The position numbers and the translations under genes were made by a program. A stretch of DNA of 9,121 bases from NCBI GenBank assembly GCA_027486155.1, contig JAIXPR010000308.1, forward strand, positions 1 to 9,121, read 5' to 3'. Positions 1-6,297 of this stretch are shown here, piece after piece. The notes beneath the pieces are model-generated. The model searched no databases. It had not been told where the DNA came from and saw nothing but the letters and a program-made list of their open reading frames with translations. The stretch is from Pseudomonadota bacterium. Lineage in GTDB: Bacteria; Bdellovibrionota_C; UBA2361; OMII01. Numbering within the stretch: position 1 is the stretch's first letter; each line of letters opens with the position of its first letter.

Positions 1-623
1 CCTTCCTGGACGAGGAATATAGCCTCATTCAACATCGGACAGAGAATGCGATTGACGACAAATCCTGGCGCGTCGATGGCGAGCACGGTTGTTTTCTGAA
101 TAGCGGCGCAAAAGGCTTGCAGGGCGTTGTAGGTTTCGTCGCTCGTTTGTAATCCTCGAATTAACTCCACAAGCTTCATGACCGGCACGGGATTCATAAA
201 GTGAACCCCCATCACCTGCTCTGGTCGCCCGGTTGAGGCGGCGAGTCTCGTGATCGATATGGACGAGGTGTTGCTCACCAGGAGCGCCCCAGCCTGGAGC
301 ACTTTGTCGAGCTCTTTGAAGAGAGATGCCTTGGCCTCGAATTGCTCGATGACCGCCTCAATGACGAGGTCGCAGGTGGCGAGGTCTGAGAGGGTGTCGG
401 CCTTTGAGAGACGAGATAGGGTGGAGGCACGTTGAGTGGCGTCGATCGTCCCCTTCTCAACCGCCTTCGAGAGCCGGGAGTCTATCCCTGCGATCCCTCG
501 GTCGGTCGCTTGGGAGGCGCCATCCCATAGGATGGTTTTATAGCCCGCGCTCGCGATAACCTGCGCGATCCCCGCGCCCATCTGACCGGCCCCAACAACA
601 CCAACAGTTTTAATATCTTTCAT
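1..623 (-). CDS. hbd: 3-hydroxyacyl-CoA (3-hydroxybutyryl-CoA type) dehydrogenase, C-terminus outside window
   Basis: NAD(P)-dependent oxidation/reduction of 3-hydroxyacyl-CoA to 3-oxoacyl-CoA in the cytoplasm (beta-oxidation or butyrate-type pathways). About 207 codons are present; the family is usually about 280-290 residues, so the all-helical C-terminal domain is mostly missing because the window ends. Seen: Rossmann dinucleotide motif GAGQMG at residues 11-16, DLVIEAVIE, the catalytic-Ser motif NTSSISIT (S120), GVHFMNPVPVMKLVELI with the catalytic His at 141, and APGFVVNRIL with conserved Asn191. Ser-His spacing (21) and His-Asn spacing (50) match the single-domain family. Start is the ATG at 621-623 with an AGGAG (CTCCT on plus at 633-637) nine bases upstream. 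Divergent from mreB, sharing a 143-bp intergenic region. The substrate chain length cannot be told; fadB2 or paaH would be equally valid names. Confidence 0.93.
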   Translation of the reverse strand, partial: MKDIKTVGVVGAGQMGAGIAQVIASAGYKTILWDGASQATDRGIAGIDSRLSKAVEKGTIDATQRASTLSRLSKADTLSDLATCDLVIEAVIEQFEAKASLFKELDKVLQAGALLVSNTSSISITRLAASTGRPEQVMGVHFMNPVPVMKLVELIRGLQTSDETYNALQAFCAAIQKTTVLAIDAPGFVVNRILCPMLNEAIFLVQE

Positions 624-766
624 AGTTTCTTTCTCCTGAGCGACTCCCTCGAACGGAGGATGGGGCTATTTGTACATCGGAAATGAAATGTGCCACCATA
701 TTGAATATTCGGCCCCTCTAAGGGCTAAAGACAAGAGAGTAATCGTTGTAGTGAGCAGTGTAGGAT

Positions 767-1783
767 ATGAAGCGTGTCTTTGGTCGAGACCTCGCCATTG
801 ATTTGGGAACCGCCAATACCCTTATCTACGAGAAGGGCGTAGGAATTCTCCTCAATGAGCCATCGATGGTGGCGTTGAAAGAGGTTAATGGGAAACGGAT
901 CCCCGTCGCCTATGGTTCTGAGGCCAAGACGATGCTCGGAAAGACCCCTGAAGGCGTGGTTGTTATTCGTCCCGTGCGCACCGGAGTCATAGCTGATTTC
1001 GAAGTCGCTAGTTTAATGTTGCGGCACTTTATCTCTCGAGTACGGGCCACCTGGTGGTCGATTTCGAAGCCGCGCATCATGGTCGGGGTTCCGTGTGGAA
1101 TCACGGAGGTTGAAAAACGGGCGATCCGTGAGGCGGTCGAGGGCCAAGCGCGTGAGGTGCGTTTGATCGATGAGGCGATGGCGGCGGCCATCGGATGCGA
1201 CCTTCCCGTCACCGAGCCGGTCGGAAGTCTCGTTGTTGATATCGGTGGTGGCACCACGGACATCGCTATTATCAGCATGAAAGATATGGTCTGCTCAGCC
1301 TCTCTGCGTCAGGGGGGCGACGCTCTTGATGAAGCGATAGTGAACTACATGCGCAGGCGTCATCACATCTTAATTGGCGAGGCGACCGCTGAGCAGATCA
1401 AAAAGTCCATAGGCACCGCGCATCCGGATTACGACGACGAGGTGATGGAGGTGCGGGGACGCTCGCTTATCCACGGCACACCGACCGCCATTATGATTAG
1501 TGGACGAGAGGTGCGTGAGGCGATGGGTGAGGTGATCGGCTCGATCGTGCTCGCCATTCGACAGACCCTTGAGAATACCCCTCCAGAGCTCGCTGGTGAT
1601 ATTATTCATCGCGGGCTGGCTCTCGCCGGAGGAGGCGCCTTGGTGCGAGGACTTGGAAAGCGGCTCTCAGAGGAGCTTGAATTGGAGGTAACGATTCCAG
1701 CTGATCCGCTTGGTGTTGTCGCGGAGGGGGCTGGAAAATGCCTCGACCATAGCGATGTATTTGAAGGGGTGTGGCTGTCGTAG
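767..1783 (+). CDS. mreB: MreB-type bacterial actin, divergent stand-alone copy
   Basis: Actin-like ATPase that polymerises on the inner face of the cytoplasmic membrane and organises lateral wall synthesis. 338 residues, close to the usual ~340-347. Seen: phosphate-1 motif DLGTANT (12-18), GVPCGITEVEKRAI (107-120), connect-1 region LIDEAMAAAIG (133-143), phosphate-2 DIGGGTTD (158-165), GEATAEQIK (204-212) and adenosine motif LAGGGALVRG (286-295). Odd points: the near-universal LIEEPMAAAIG reads LIDEAMAAAIG, the helix before it is one residue shorter than in E. coli MreB, and two Trp (96-97) lie where the Thermotoga protein has its membrane-inserting Leu-Phe. Start: an in-frame TAG at 761-763 leaves ATG 767 as the first possible start; there is no well-spaced Shine-Dalgarno. 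No mreC/mreD follows; the next gene is convergent 13 bp away, so this is probably monocistronic. It could be a second, specialised paralogue. Confidence 0.93.
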   Translation: MKRVFGRDLAIDLGTANTLIYEKGVGILLNEPSMVALKEVNGKRIPVAYGSEAKTMLGKTPEGVVVIRPVRTGVIADFEVASLMLRHFISRVRATWWSISKPRIMVGVPCGITEVEKRAIREAVEGQAREVRLIDEAMAAAIGCDLPVTEPVGSLVVDIGGGTTDIAIISMKDMVCSASLRQGGDALDEAIVNYMRRRHHILIGEATAEQIKKSIGTAHPDYDDEVMEVRGRSLIHGTPTAIMISGREVREAMGEVIGSIVLAIRQTLENTPPELAGDIIHRGLALAGGGALVRGLGKRLSEELELEVTIPADPLGVVAEGAGKCLDHSDVFEGVWLS

Positions 1784-1796
1784 GAGGGGCAGTTCT

Positions 1797-2762
1797 CTAC
1801 GCCAACGTTTGTGGCGGGGTCTGTTCCGGTGTCGGCTGCGCTTTGAGGGTGCGGAGGTCCTCTGACATCATCGCCACGATACCGCCTATCGCGCTCGATA
1901 CCGTCACAGCTAGGAGCCAGATGGCGCCAAACGCAACGGCTTGCTCATAGGTCACAATAGCTGGGGCGGCCGTGAGGAAATAAGTGTAGGCCTTCTCTCG
2001 CACGCCAAGGCCGTTCCAACTAATTGGCAAGCTGCATACGATATTGACGAAGGGGATGACCAGGAGAAGTGTCGTGAAGGAGATGGTAATTCCCATGCCA
2101 TACGCCATGACGGCGTGGAGGGAGATTTGGAGAAGATGGAACACTATCGAGAGGCTCGTGATCGTCGAGAGCGTCTTAAGGTCTCTCGGGAAGATCGCCA
2201 TGACCTGCTGAAGCTTGTGCCCGATCTTAGTGGTCTTCATATAGGGAAGGCGGGGCAGGAGCCACGGTCCGATAAGCCATCCTCCGGTGCATCCGACCAC
2301 AAGGAGGAACAGAAGCTGAATAAGGTCTGGGGCGACGCGATCTCTTCCCATAATCGCGCTCGTAACCAAAGCGATACAGCTTAGTACGATGAGGCCGTGG
2401 ACACGGTCCGCGACGACCGAGGCGAGGCCCTCCGTCTTTTTGGGTTGGCCTTGAGCGACGAGAATTCCCCGGGCGGCATCGCCACCAAGCATTCCGAAGC
2501 TAAAACAATTGAGAAACATCCCGATGAAGTAAGCCTTGAGCGCGGCCGGGTAGGGAGTGGTGATTCCGCCGGAGCGGGCGATGGTCCACCACTTGAATGA
2601 GCTGATAAGTTGTCCCGCCGTGTAGCCCACAACCACCAACAGCACGCTCAGCGGAGACATCGTGAGGAAGGTAGCCCGGAGGCTCTCGAAATTGACGGAT
2701 CGCAAAACGATGCCCACCATGAGGATGCTGAGAGCGAACTTGATCAGGCTTTTGGTATTCAT
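1797..2762 (-). CDS. Flippase-like integral membrane protein (LPG-synthase transmembrane region / UPF0104 type)
   Basis: 321-residue polytopic inner-membrane protein. Hydrophobic segments lie at roughly 5-22, 37-58, 76-95, 120-138, 147-170, 198-224, 228-246 and 275-300. Family signatures visible: FLNCFSFGMLGGDAARG (83-99), VVADRVHGL (116-124) and the late-loop motif SWNGLGVREKAY (248-259), which corresponds to the family's S-x-G-G-x-G-x-R-E-x-A pattern. The catalytic C-terminal aminoacyltransferase domain of full MprF is absent; the protein ends in a short Pro/Gln/Thr-rich tail. Members of this superfamily (PF03706, TIGR00374) are thought to move lipids or lipid-linked sugars across the membrane, but the substrate here is unknown. 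Start ATG at 2760-2762 has no clear Shine-Dalgarno. Convergent with mreB (13-bp gap, no hairpin terminator seen between them). Proximity to mreB is suggestive of the envelope but not evidence of a shared operon. Confidence 0.85.
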   Translation of the reverse strand: MNTKSLIKFALSILMVGIVLRSVNFESLRATFLTMSPLSVLLVVVGYTAGQLISSFKWWTIARSGGITTPYPAALKAYFIGMFLNCFSFGMLGGDAARGILVAQGQPKKTEGLASVVADRVHGLIVLSCIALVTSAIMGRDRVAPDLIQLLFLLVVGCTGGWLIGPWLLPRLPYMKTTKIGHKLQQVMAIFPRDLKTLSTITSLSIVFHLLQISLHAVMAYGMGITISFTTLLLVIPFVNIVCSLPISWNGLGVREKAYTYFLTAAPAIVTYEQAVAFGAIWLLAVTVSSAIGGIVAMMSEDLRTLKAQPTPEQTPPQTLA

Positions 2763-2843
2763 CGTATCGGTCTGCGGTATTGGCGAACTATCTCAGATTG
2801 AGGTTCCTTTTTCAAATCAGTGAATTCGCTAAAAAATAATGTT

Positions 2844-2885
2844 GGTCGCTACCCTTTCATGGAACGAAGTTTCCACGTAGCGATC
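2844..2885. repeat. Nested inverted repeat in the divergent intergenic region
   Basis: GGTCGCTAC (2844-2852) is complementary to GTAGCGATC (2877-2885) over nine positions, one a G-T wobble. Nested inside, TGGAA (2860-2864) pairs with TTCCA (2871-2875). It lies 82 bp from the start of the flippase-like gene (minus) and 74 bp from the small membrane protein gene (plus). It could be an operator shared by the two divergent genes or an RNA stem in either leader; no T-run follows on either strand, so a terminator is unlikely. Confidence 0.5.
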
Positions 2886-2958
2886 TATTTAAGGCTTCCG
2901 GGGGGCTTGATATCACTGTACTATTTAGGAAGCGGTTAATCGTCGGGAGAGTGAAGAG

Positions 2959-3417
2959 GTGAATTCGTACGCGCCGAAAAGCGGGAGATCTGGCTGGTCC
3001 CTTTGGGTGGAGGAGAACCTTCAACTTGTGAGCGTTGCCGGTTTAGTCCTTTTCTTTCTCCTCGCCTTCGCCCTTTCAACCCTCTTTCGAGCCGAGCAGG
3101 CACCTCCGCCTCTCATGGCGATGGCTGATCTCGATGTCGTGATGGGTCCAGTCAAAACATGGGAGGAGGGGTCCACAACTCGTCTGAAAGGTGTGCACCT
3201 CAAGATTAGAAATAGGGGAGATGTCACGGCGAACGGTGTGGTTGTGATGGGCAAGTTTCGTGGAGTTCCGCTCCAAATACCCGGAAAGACCCAACTGACG
3301 CCTGGTGAGATCGGTGACTATTCCATTACCTTCCCCGTGGTAGTTCTTAGCAACGATTCTATGGAGTTCACGGCTGAGTGCGCTAATTGTGTTCCCTTCG
3401 GTACTCCTCACAAGTAG
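2959..3417 (+). CDS. Membrane-anchored protein of unknown function
   Basis: Not recognised as a named family. 152 residues: a short polar N-terminus (1-20), one strong transmembrane segment (about 22-43, GLVLFFLLAFALSTLF), then a soluble domain expected outside the cytoplasm. Residues 76-140 alternate polar and hydrophobic (LKGVHLKIRNRGDVTANGV, then VVVMGKFRGVPLQI, then LTPGEIGDYSITFPVVV), a pattern resembling Ig-like/FxLYD-type beta domains in periplasmic proteins; this is an impression from the pattern, not a family match. A C-x-x-C pair (141, 144) lies near the C-terminus. Start is GTG at 2959 with GGGAGAG (2945-2951) seven bases upstream, a good Shine-Dalgarno. Divergent from the flippase-like gene, so the two may share the intergenic control region. 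No co-directional gene follows closely. Confidence 0.75.
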   Translation: MNSYAPKSGRSGWSLWVEENLQLVSVAGLVLFFLLAFALSTLFRAEQAPPPLMAMADLDVVMGPVKTWEEGSTTRLKGVHLKIRNRGDVTANGVVVMGKFRGVPLQIPGKTQLTPGEIGDYSITFPVVVLSNDSMEFTAECANCVPFGTPHK

Positions 3418-3759
3418 ATTGCTTTTTCACTGCGGCTGAAAACCGTGCCCGACTCCGGTAGCAGACGTTGCGTGAGCTCAGTCGAACGCTCGCCTAAGTC
3501 TGGGACAGGCGTTCCGCTTGAGTCTTACGACGCTCGTTTCAACTTTAGGGAGCGGCGTTGTCCTAAACATTTCGTTTCAGAGCTACGTTGTAAGAGGGGG
3601 AAGGCTGGCTCGAATGATTCGGACGAGGGCAGTACGTTTATAGGCAGGGAGGGGGCGATGAGCTTTGGAGCAGGTGGCGGAGCCTGCACGTCAGTAATTC
3701 CTTGAGAAATAATTCCTTGAGAAATACCGGGGAGAAATACCGGGGAGAACTACTGGGCG
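3418..3759. other. Gene-free stretch between convergent genes
   Basis: 342 bp between the 3' ends of the small membrane protein gene and the lipoprotein gene. A plus-strand open frame (3445-3705) lacks a Shine-Dalgarno and has an Arg/Ser/Cys/Gly-biased composition typical of a chance frame. A weak AT-rich stem (TTTTCA/TGAAAA, about 3424-3442) follows the plus-strand stop and a GCAGG/CCTGC stem lies near 3670-3687. The right end holds the tandem repeats listed separately. No convincing bidirectional terminator is seen. Confidence 0.5.
3695..3750. repeat. Two adjacent tandem duplications (15 bp x2, then 13 bp x2)
   Basis: TAATTCCTTGAGAAA occurs at 3695-3709 and again exactly at 3710-3724. It is directly followed by TACCGGGGAGAAA at 3725-3737 and TACCGGGGAGAAC at 3738-3750. 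All four units start TA and end GAGAA(A/C), and the next bases (TACTGGG) begin like a further decayed unit. The block begins nine bases beyond the stop codon of the lipoprotein gene, in its 3' untranslated region. It looks like slippage-type duplication of two related units. Confidence 0.85.
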
Positions 3760-4662
3760 CTAGCGTGCCTCAAGTCGCTCAAGGAGCAGTTTCCCAGATT
3801 GGTATACGCCGCGAGCCCTCACCGAAGTTCCAATTTTAAAATCGCCTATGGTGGCTTCCCTCCCATCTGAGTTCCTAAACTCCGAGTCTTCCGTCACAAC
3901 GAACTCGAGTCCCGCTGCTGTTACACTTGAGCCAGAGATCAGGCTTATACTGCCGGTGACATCACGCTTGTCACCGTCTCGGGGTGAGTCACTCCCCGAG
4001 CCACCGCCGTTGCTGCCGGACCCGCCATTACCTGAATTGCCCCCTGAATTGTCGTCGTCGTCGCCAGAATCCACGGGACTATCATCTGAGCCGTCGTCAT
4101 TAGAATCATCGTCTGACCCCTCATCAGAGTCATCGTCATCGCCACTATTGCTACCGCTATCTCCATCGATATCATTATTGTCATCGTCCGCATCATCATC
4201 GTTATCTGACGAGCCATCATTGCCAGGTCGGTCGGAGTCCTCCCCTGAACCCGCAGGAGTTTTTGTTGCTGGAACCCTTTGTGGACGGCGCTCAGTCACT
4301 TCAACAGTCGCTGTGGCGCCTGATCCTCCCCCCGATGGAATGGTGACCGACAATTTTATGCGTACGGCATCTTCTGGCACCTCTCCTAGCTGGACCGTTG
4401 TGGAGATGCTATTTCCTTCAACTAGTAGCGAAAGTTGACCTGATAGAGGTGTGGTTTCAATCGTGAATCTTCCATCTTGATCAGATATGGCGGAGTCGCC
4501 ACTCTGGACGATAGTTACACTGAGACCTGGAAGAGGCTTCGCCGATTTATCTCCAATGAAGCCATCATAGAGCTGTCCACCACTTCCTCGAGTGCCGCCG
4601 CCGCAACCAATCCCGCTCAACAGAAGTACTGTGATTACCAAGTGTCGTAGCTTCTGAATCAT
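3760..4662 (-). CDS. Lipoprotein with carboxypeptidase-regulatory-like domain, Asp-rich spacer and DUF5666-like domain
   Basis: 300-residue exported lipoprotein of unknown function. Signal peptide 1-19 ends in a lipobox-like SGIG-C with the lipidated Cys at 20; Gly at -3 is less usual than Leu but fits the general prokaryotic lipobox pattern. Residues about 40-107 (KPLPGLSVTIVQSGDSAISD, then DGRFTIE) look like a carboxypeptidase-regulatory/CNA-B-like beta-sandwich. Residues about 139-235 are a low-complexity Asp/Ser/Gly/Asn spacer, including DNNDIDGD, reminiscent of calcium-binding Asp repeats. Residues 236-300 (VTGSISLISGSSVTAAGLEF through IGTSVRARGVYQSGKLLLERLEAR) have the look of a DUF5666 OB-like domain. 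Start ATG 4660-4662 with GAGG upstream. It lies 16 bp behind the DUF6502-like gene, so the two are probably co-transcribed. Domain names are from pattern memory. Confidence 0.85.
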   Translation of the reverse strand: MIQKLRHLVITVLLLSGIGCGGGTRGSGGQLYDGFIGDKSAKPLPGLSVTIVQSGDSAISDQDGRFTIETTPLSGQLSLLVEGNSISTTVQLGEVPEDAVRIKLSVTIPSGGGSGATATVEVTERRPQRVPATKTPAGSGEDSDRPGNDGSSDNDDDADDDNNDIDGDSGSNSGDDDDSDEGSDDDSNDDGSDDSPVDSGDDDDNSGGNSGNGGSGSNGGGSGSDSPRDGDKRDVTGSISLISGSSVTAAGLEFVVTEDSEFRNSDGREATIGDFKIGTSVRARGVYQSGKLLLERLEAR

Positions 4663-4678
4663 ACTGAGCCTCTATTTG

Positions 4679-5539
4679 TTAAGTGTTTGATCCTGTTTCG
4701 CCGGGAATAGTGGGTGGATTTGGGGATTGACCCTCCGCTCCAGCGGTGGCTGGCTCGATCACGCTAAATGAGCCAAGCGCGACGCGAAATGAACCGGTTC
4801 CGCTAACTCCTGTGTTGATGTCACGGTCATATCGTGAAAGAAAATTTCGCGCGCGCTCGTGTAGAGCGGACCCTTCCCGCATGCACCAGCTGCGAATCTC
4901 TGATAGCGCTTCGGCTGGAACGTTACGATATTCAGTTTTGAGGTGGTGATTCGGTTGAGTATCATTAGTCTTAAACGCGTTTTCCTCTACCGCTAGGTAG
5001 AGATCCTCAGCATCCTCGCTGAGCATCGAGAGAACTGCCTTCGGATCTCCCTTTGGGACAAACACCCGGGTAACGAGCTTAACGCGCCCATCTCGGGCTC
5101 GCTGAATCATGCCAAGGCGCTCCAACTCGAACGCAACTGTGTAGGGACTAATCGAATGACTCACCGACTGAACGAGCTCCGCAAACTCACTGGTCTTACT
5201 GTCAAAGGTTAAGGGCCGGGGCTTGCCACGGCGCGAATAAAAACGTTCGTCGTAGCGCCACTGATTAATAACATCGCTGGCGGTGTGTTTCTGCCTCGGT
5301 TCGAATCGCTCCTCTCCTCGAATGCTCGCCACGTCTGTCCGATGCACGCCTGTCATAAGAGTTACTCTGCTGGTACTGACCGCATCACCATGTTGCTCTA
5401 GTTGCATACAGGCTTGAGCTACAAATGCCCGCTTGAGCGCGTCGAGCACCTCACCCAGCTTGATTCCATGCTTTAGACAGATCTTAACGATCGGTCTGAC
5501 AAGATGGGGCAGAGCTTTTAGTAGCAAGTCTTTGGTCAT
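4679..5539 (-). CDS. DUF6502-like protein, putative helix-turn-helix
   Basis: 286-residue soluble protein with no signal peptide or membrane segment, so cytoplasmic. The N-terminus (LLKALPHLVRPIVKICLKHG, IKLGEVLDALKRAFVAQA, to residue 44) and the following STSRVTLMTGVHRTDVASIR (55-74) match my recollection of the DUF6502 family; the second piece has helix-turn-helix character, with a Thr-Gly turn before HRTDVASI. A middle part (105-155, SISPYTVAFELERLGMIQR) looks like another winged-helix-type segment. The last 35 residues are Gly/Pro/Thr-rich and probably disordered. No known catalytic motif. Inferred role: DNA-binding or regulatory partner of the flanking DUF5666-like exported proteins. An in-frame TAG at 5558-5560 limits the start to ATG 5537-5539, which has no obvious Shine-Dalgarno. 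16-bp gap to the lipoprotein gene, 123-bp gap from the upstream gene. Confidence 0.8.
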   Translation of the reverse strand: MTKDLLLKALPHLVRPIVKICLKHGIKLGEVLDALKRAFVAQACMQLEQHGDAVSTSRVTLMTGVHRTDVASIRGEERFEPRQKHTASDVINQWRYDERFYSRRGKPRPLTFDSKTSEFAELVQSVSHSISPYTVAFELERLGMIQRARDGRVKLVTRVFVPKGDPKAVLSMLSEDAEDLYLAVEENAFKTNDTQPNHHLKTEYRNVPAEALSEIRSWCMREGSALHERARNFLSRYDRDINTGVSGTGSFRVALGSFSVIEPATAGAEGQSPNPPTIPGETGSNT

Positions 5540-5599
5540 ACGAGTGAGGGTGCAGCGCTATTGTGTCTTAATACCCGCGTCAGGTCTCCTTGTCGACAT

Positions 5600-5646
5600 C
5601 TGTGGTGTTTAACACAGTAGCCGTAGGCTTGCCCACGGCTACTGTG
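5600..5646 (-). terminator. Perfect 12-bp stem-loop in a gene gap, possible attenuator
   Basis: CACAGTAGCCGT (5613-5624) and ACGGCTACTGTG (5635-5646) form a perfect 12-bp stem with a 10-base loop. Reading minus, it begins 17 bases after the stop of the secreted DUF5666-like gene and ends about 75 bases before the DUF6502-like start. There is no T-run on either side, so a classical intrinsic terminator is not proven. CTGTG at 5600-5604 can instead pair with CACAG at 5613-5617, competing with the base of the main stem, and GTGTTTAACAC (5605-5615) is itself palindromic. Attenuation, mRNA processing or a protein-binding site are all possible. Confidence 0.6.
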
Positions 5647-5662
5647 GCAACCGAGTTGTGGT

Positions 5663-6163
5663 TTAGTTGTCGTCTCCTCCGCGTCCACGTCCACGTCCAC
5701 GCCCACGACCCCGGCCACGCTCGGTCGAGTCATTGCGTTGACAGTCATCTCGGACGCTATCATCTCCGCGACCGCCCTTGTCATCGCCAGTCACTCTGGG
5801 GGTGGGAGTAGGAGAGGGGGTAGCAACACCAGTACCCCGAGTCGCTGTGCAGTGGTCTTCCATCTCCATCTCTCTGGCTGTTGGGACCAGACGCCCTGGA
5901 ATCAGTTTAACCTTAACGCAATCGCCCATCGCAAAGGCATCGCGCGAGACGACAGTGTCTGCGAAGTCGCGGTAGACAGTGCGGGGAGTGAGCTCAACTC
6001 GCGTAGTGTTCAACACAACAAATGAGGTCGAAAGCTGTTGGATTTCACCCTGAATTATCGGTCGTCTTGGCTTTCTCCGACTTGCTTCCGCATCTCCCGT
6101 CGTCCCAAAGATCGTAAGAGCAATTAATGTAGCACTTAATAAAGTTGCTGGATGTTTACGCAT
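5663..6163 (-). CDS. Secreted DUF5666-like protein with Arg-Gly repeat tail
   Basis: 166 residues. Signal peptide: MRKH, hydrophobic core about 8-20, and AEA (25-27) before a likely cleavage at Ser28. Residues about 36-105 (IIQGEIQQLSTSFVVLNTTR, VELTPRTVYRDF, then FAMGDCVKVKLIPGRLVPTA) look like a single DUF5666-type OB-like domain, with Cys82 and Cys105 able to form a disulfide. A Thr/Pro stretch (114-123) leads to a charged tail and seven consecutive Arg-Gly dipeptides (149-162) ending GGDDN. Function unknown. A longer frame starting at 6211 exists, but ATG 6161-6163 is chosen: it has a strong GGGAGGT eight bases upstream and puts the signal peptide at the very N-terminus. First gene of a probable three-gene minus-strand set with the DUF6502-like and lipoprotein genes; the 123-bp gap with a hairpin may uncouple expression. 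Confidence 0.8.
   Translation of the reverse strand: MRKHPATLLSATLIALTIFGTTGDAEASRRKPRRPIIQGEIQQLSTSFVVLNTTRVELTPRTVYRDFADTVVSRDAFAMGDCVKVKLIPGRLVPTAREMEMEDHCTATRGTGVATPSPTPTPRVTGDDKGGRGDDSVRDDCQRNDSTERGRGRGRGRGRGRGGDDN
5681..5719 (-). repeat. Hexanucleotide microsatellite encoding Arg-Gly repeats
   Basis: TCCACG (plus strand) is repeated exactly three times at 5684-5701 and continues as degenerate CCCACG, ACCCCG and GCCACG units to 5719, encoding seven Arg-Gly pairs on the minus strand. The six-base unit keeps the frame on expansion or contraction, so slippage would vary tail length without disrupting the gene. Confidence 0.8.
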
Positions 6164-6197
6164 AATTTCTACCTCCCGAAAGTGGTTTGTACCTCGT

Positions 6198-6228
6198 GTG
6201 CGTTGCCGCACGGTTTCCCAAAGAACCG
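6198..6228 (-). promoter_or_regulatory. Two abutting hairpins in the 5' leader of the secreted DUF5666-like gene
   Basis: On the minus strand CGGTT (6228-6224) pairs with AACCG (6215-6211), immediately followed by GTGCG (6211-6207), loop GCAA and CGCAC (6202-6198), a GNRA-type tetraloop. They share one base and sit 35 nt before the start codon, about 20 nt before the Shine-Dalgarno. They could stabilise the leader or bind a regulator; I do not recognise a known riboswitch. Confidence 0.35.
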
Positions 6229-6268
6229 AACCTTCCTCAAACAGAAGTTTTCAGTCTCAGTATGGCGA

Positions 6269-6297
6269 GGATGCAATAAATTTGCATCCCGTGTCAA
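6269..6297 (-). promoter_or_regulatory. Palindrome next to a consensus -35-like box
   Basis: GGATGCAA (6269-6276) and TTGCATCC (6282-6289) are perfect inverted arms around TAAAT. On the minus strand a perfect TTGACA (6297-6292) sits two bases upstream of the palindrome. No good -10 box is found at 16-18 spacing (the position falls inside the right arm), so a sigma-70 promoter is not established. The arrangement is what an operator overlapping a promoter of the secreted DUF5666-like gene would look like, about 105-135 bases before its start. Confidence 0.4.

Noticed and set aside
3445..3705. 86-codon plus-strand open frame after the small membrane protein gene
   Set aside because: No Shine-Dalgarno, Arg/Ser/Cys/Gly-biased composition, no recognisable motif, and its end runs into the slippage repeats.
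3848..4438. 196-codon plus-strand Ser/Pro/Glu-rich frame
   Set aside because: It mirrors the low-complexity Asp/Ser region of the minus-strand lipoprotein gene, which has a lipobox, recognisable domains and a ribosome-binding site.
5540..5591. Tiny minus-strand frame after AAGGAG that overlaps the DUF6502-like start as ATGA
   Set aside because: It would need a CTG start only two bases from the AAGGAG, so a real leader peptide is not supported.
6164..6211. Longer start for the secreted DUF5666-like gene
   Set aside because: The 16-residue extension would place polar sequence before the signal peptide, and the strong GGGAGGT supports the ATG at 6161-6163.
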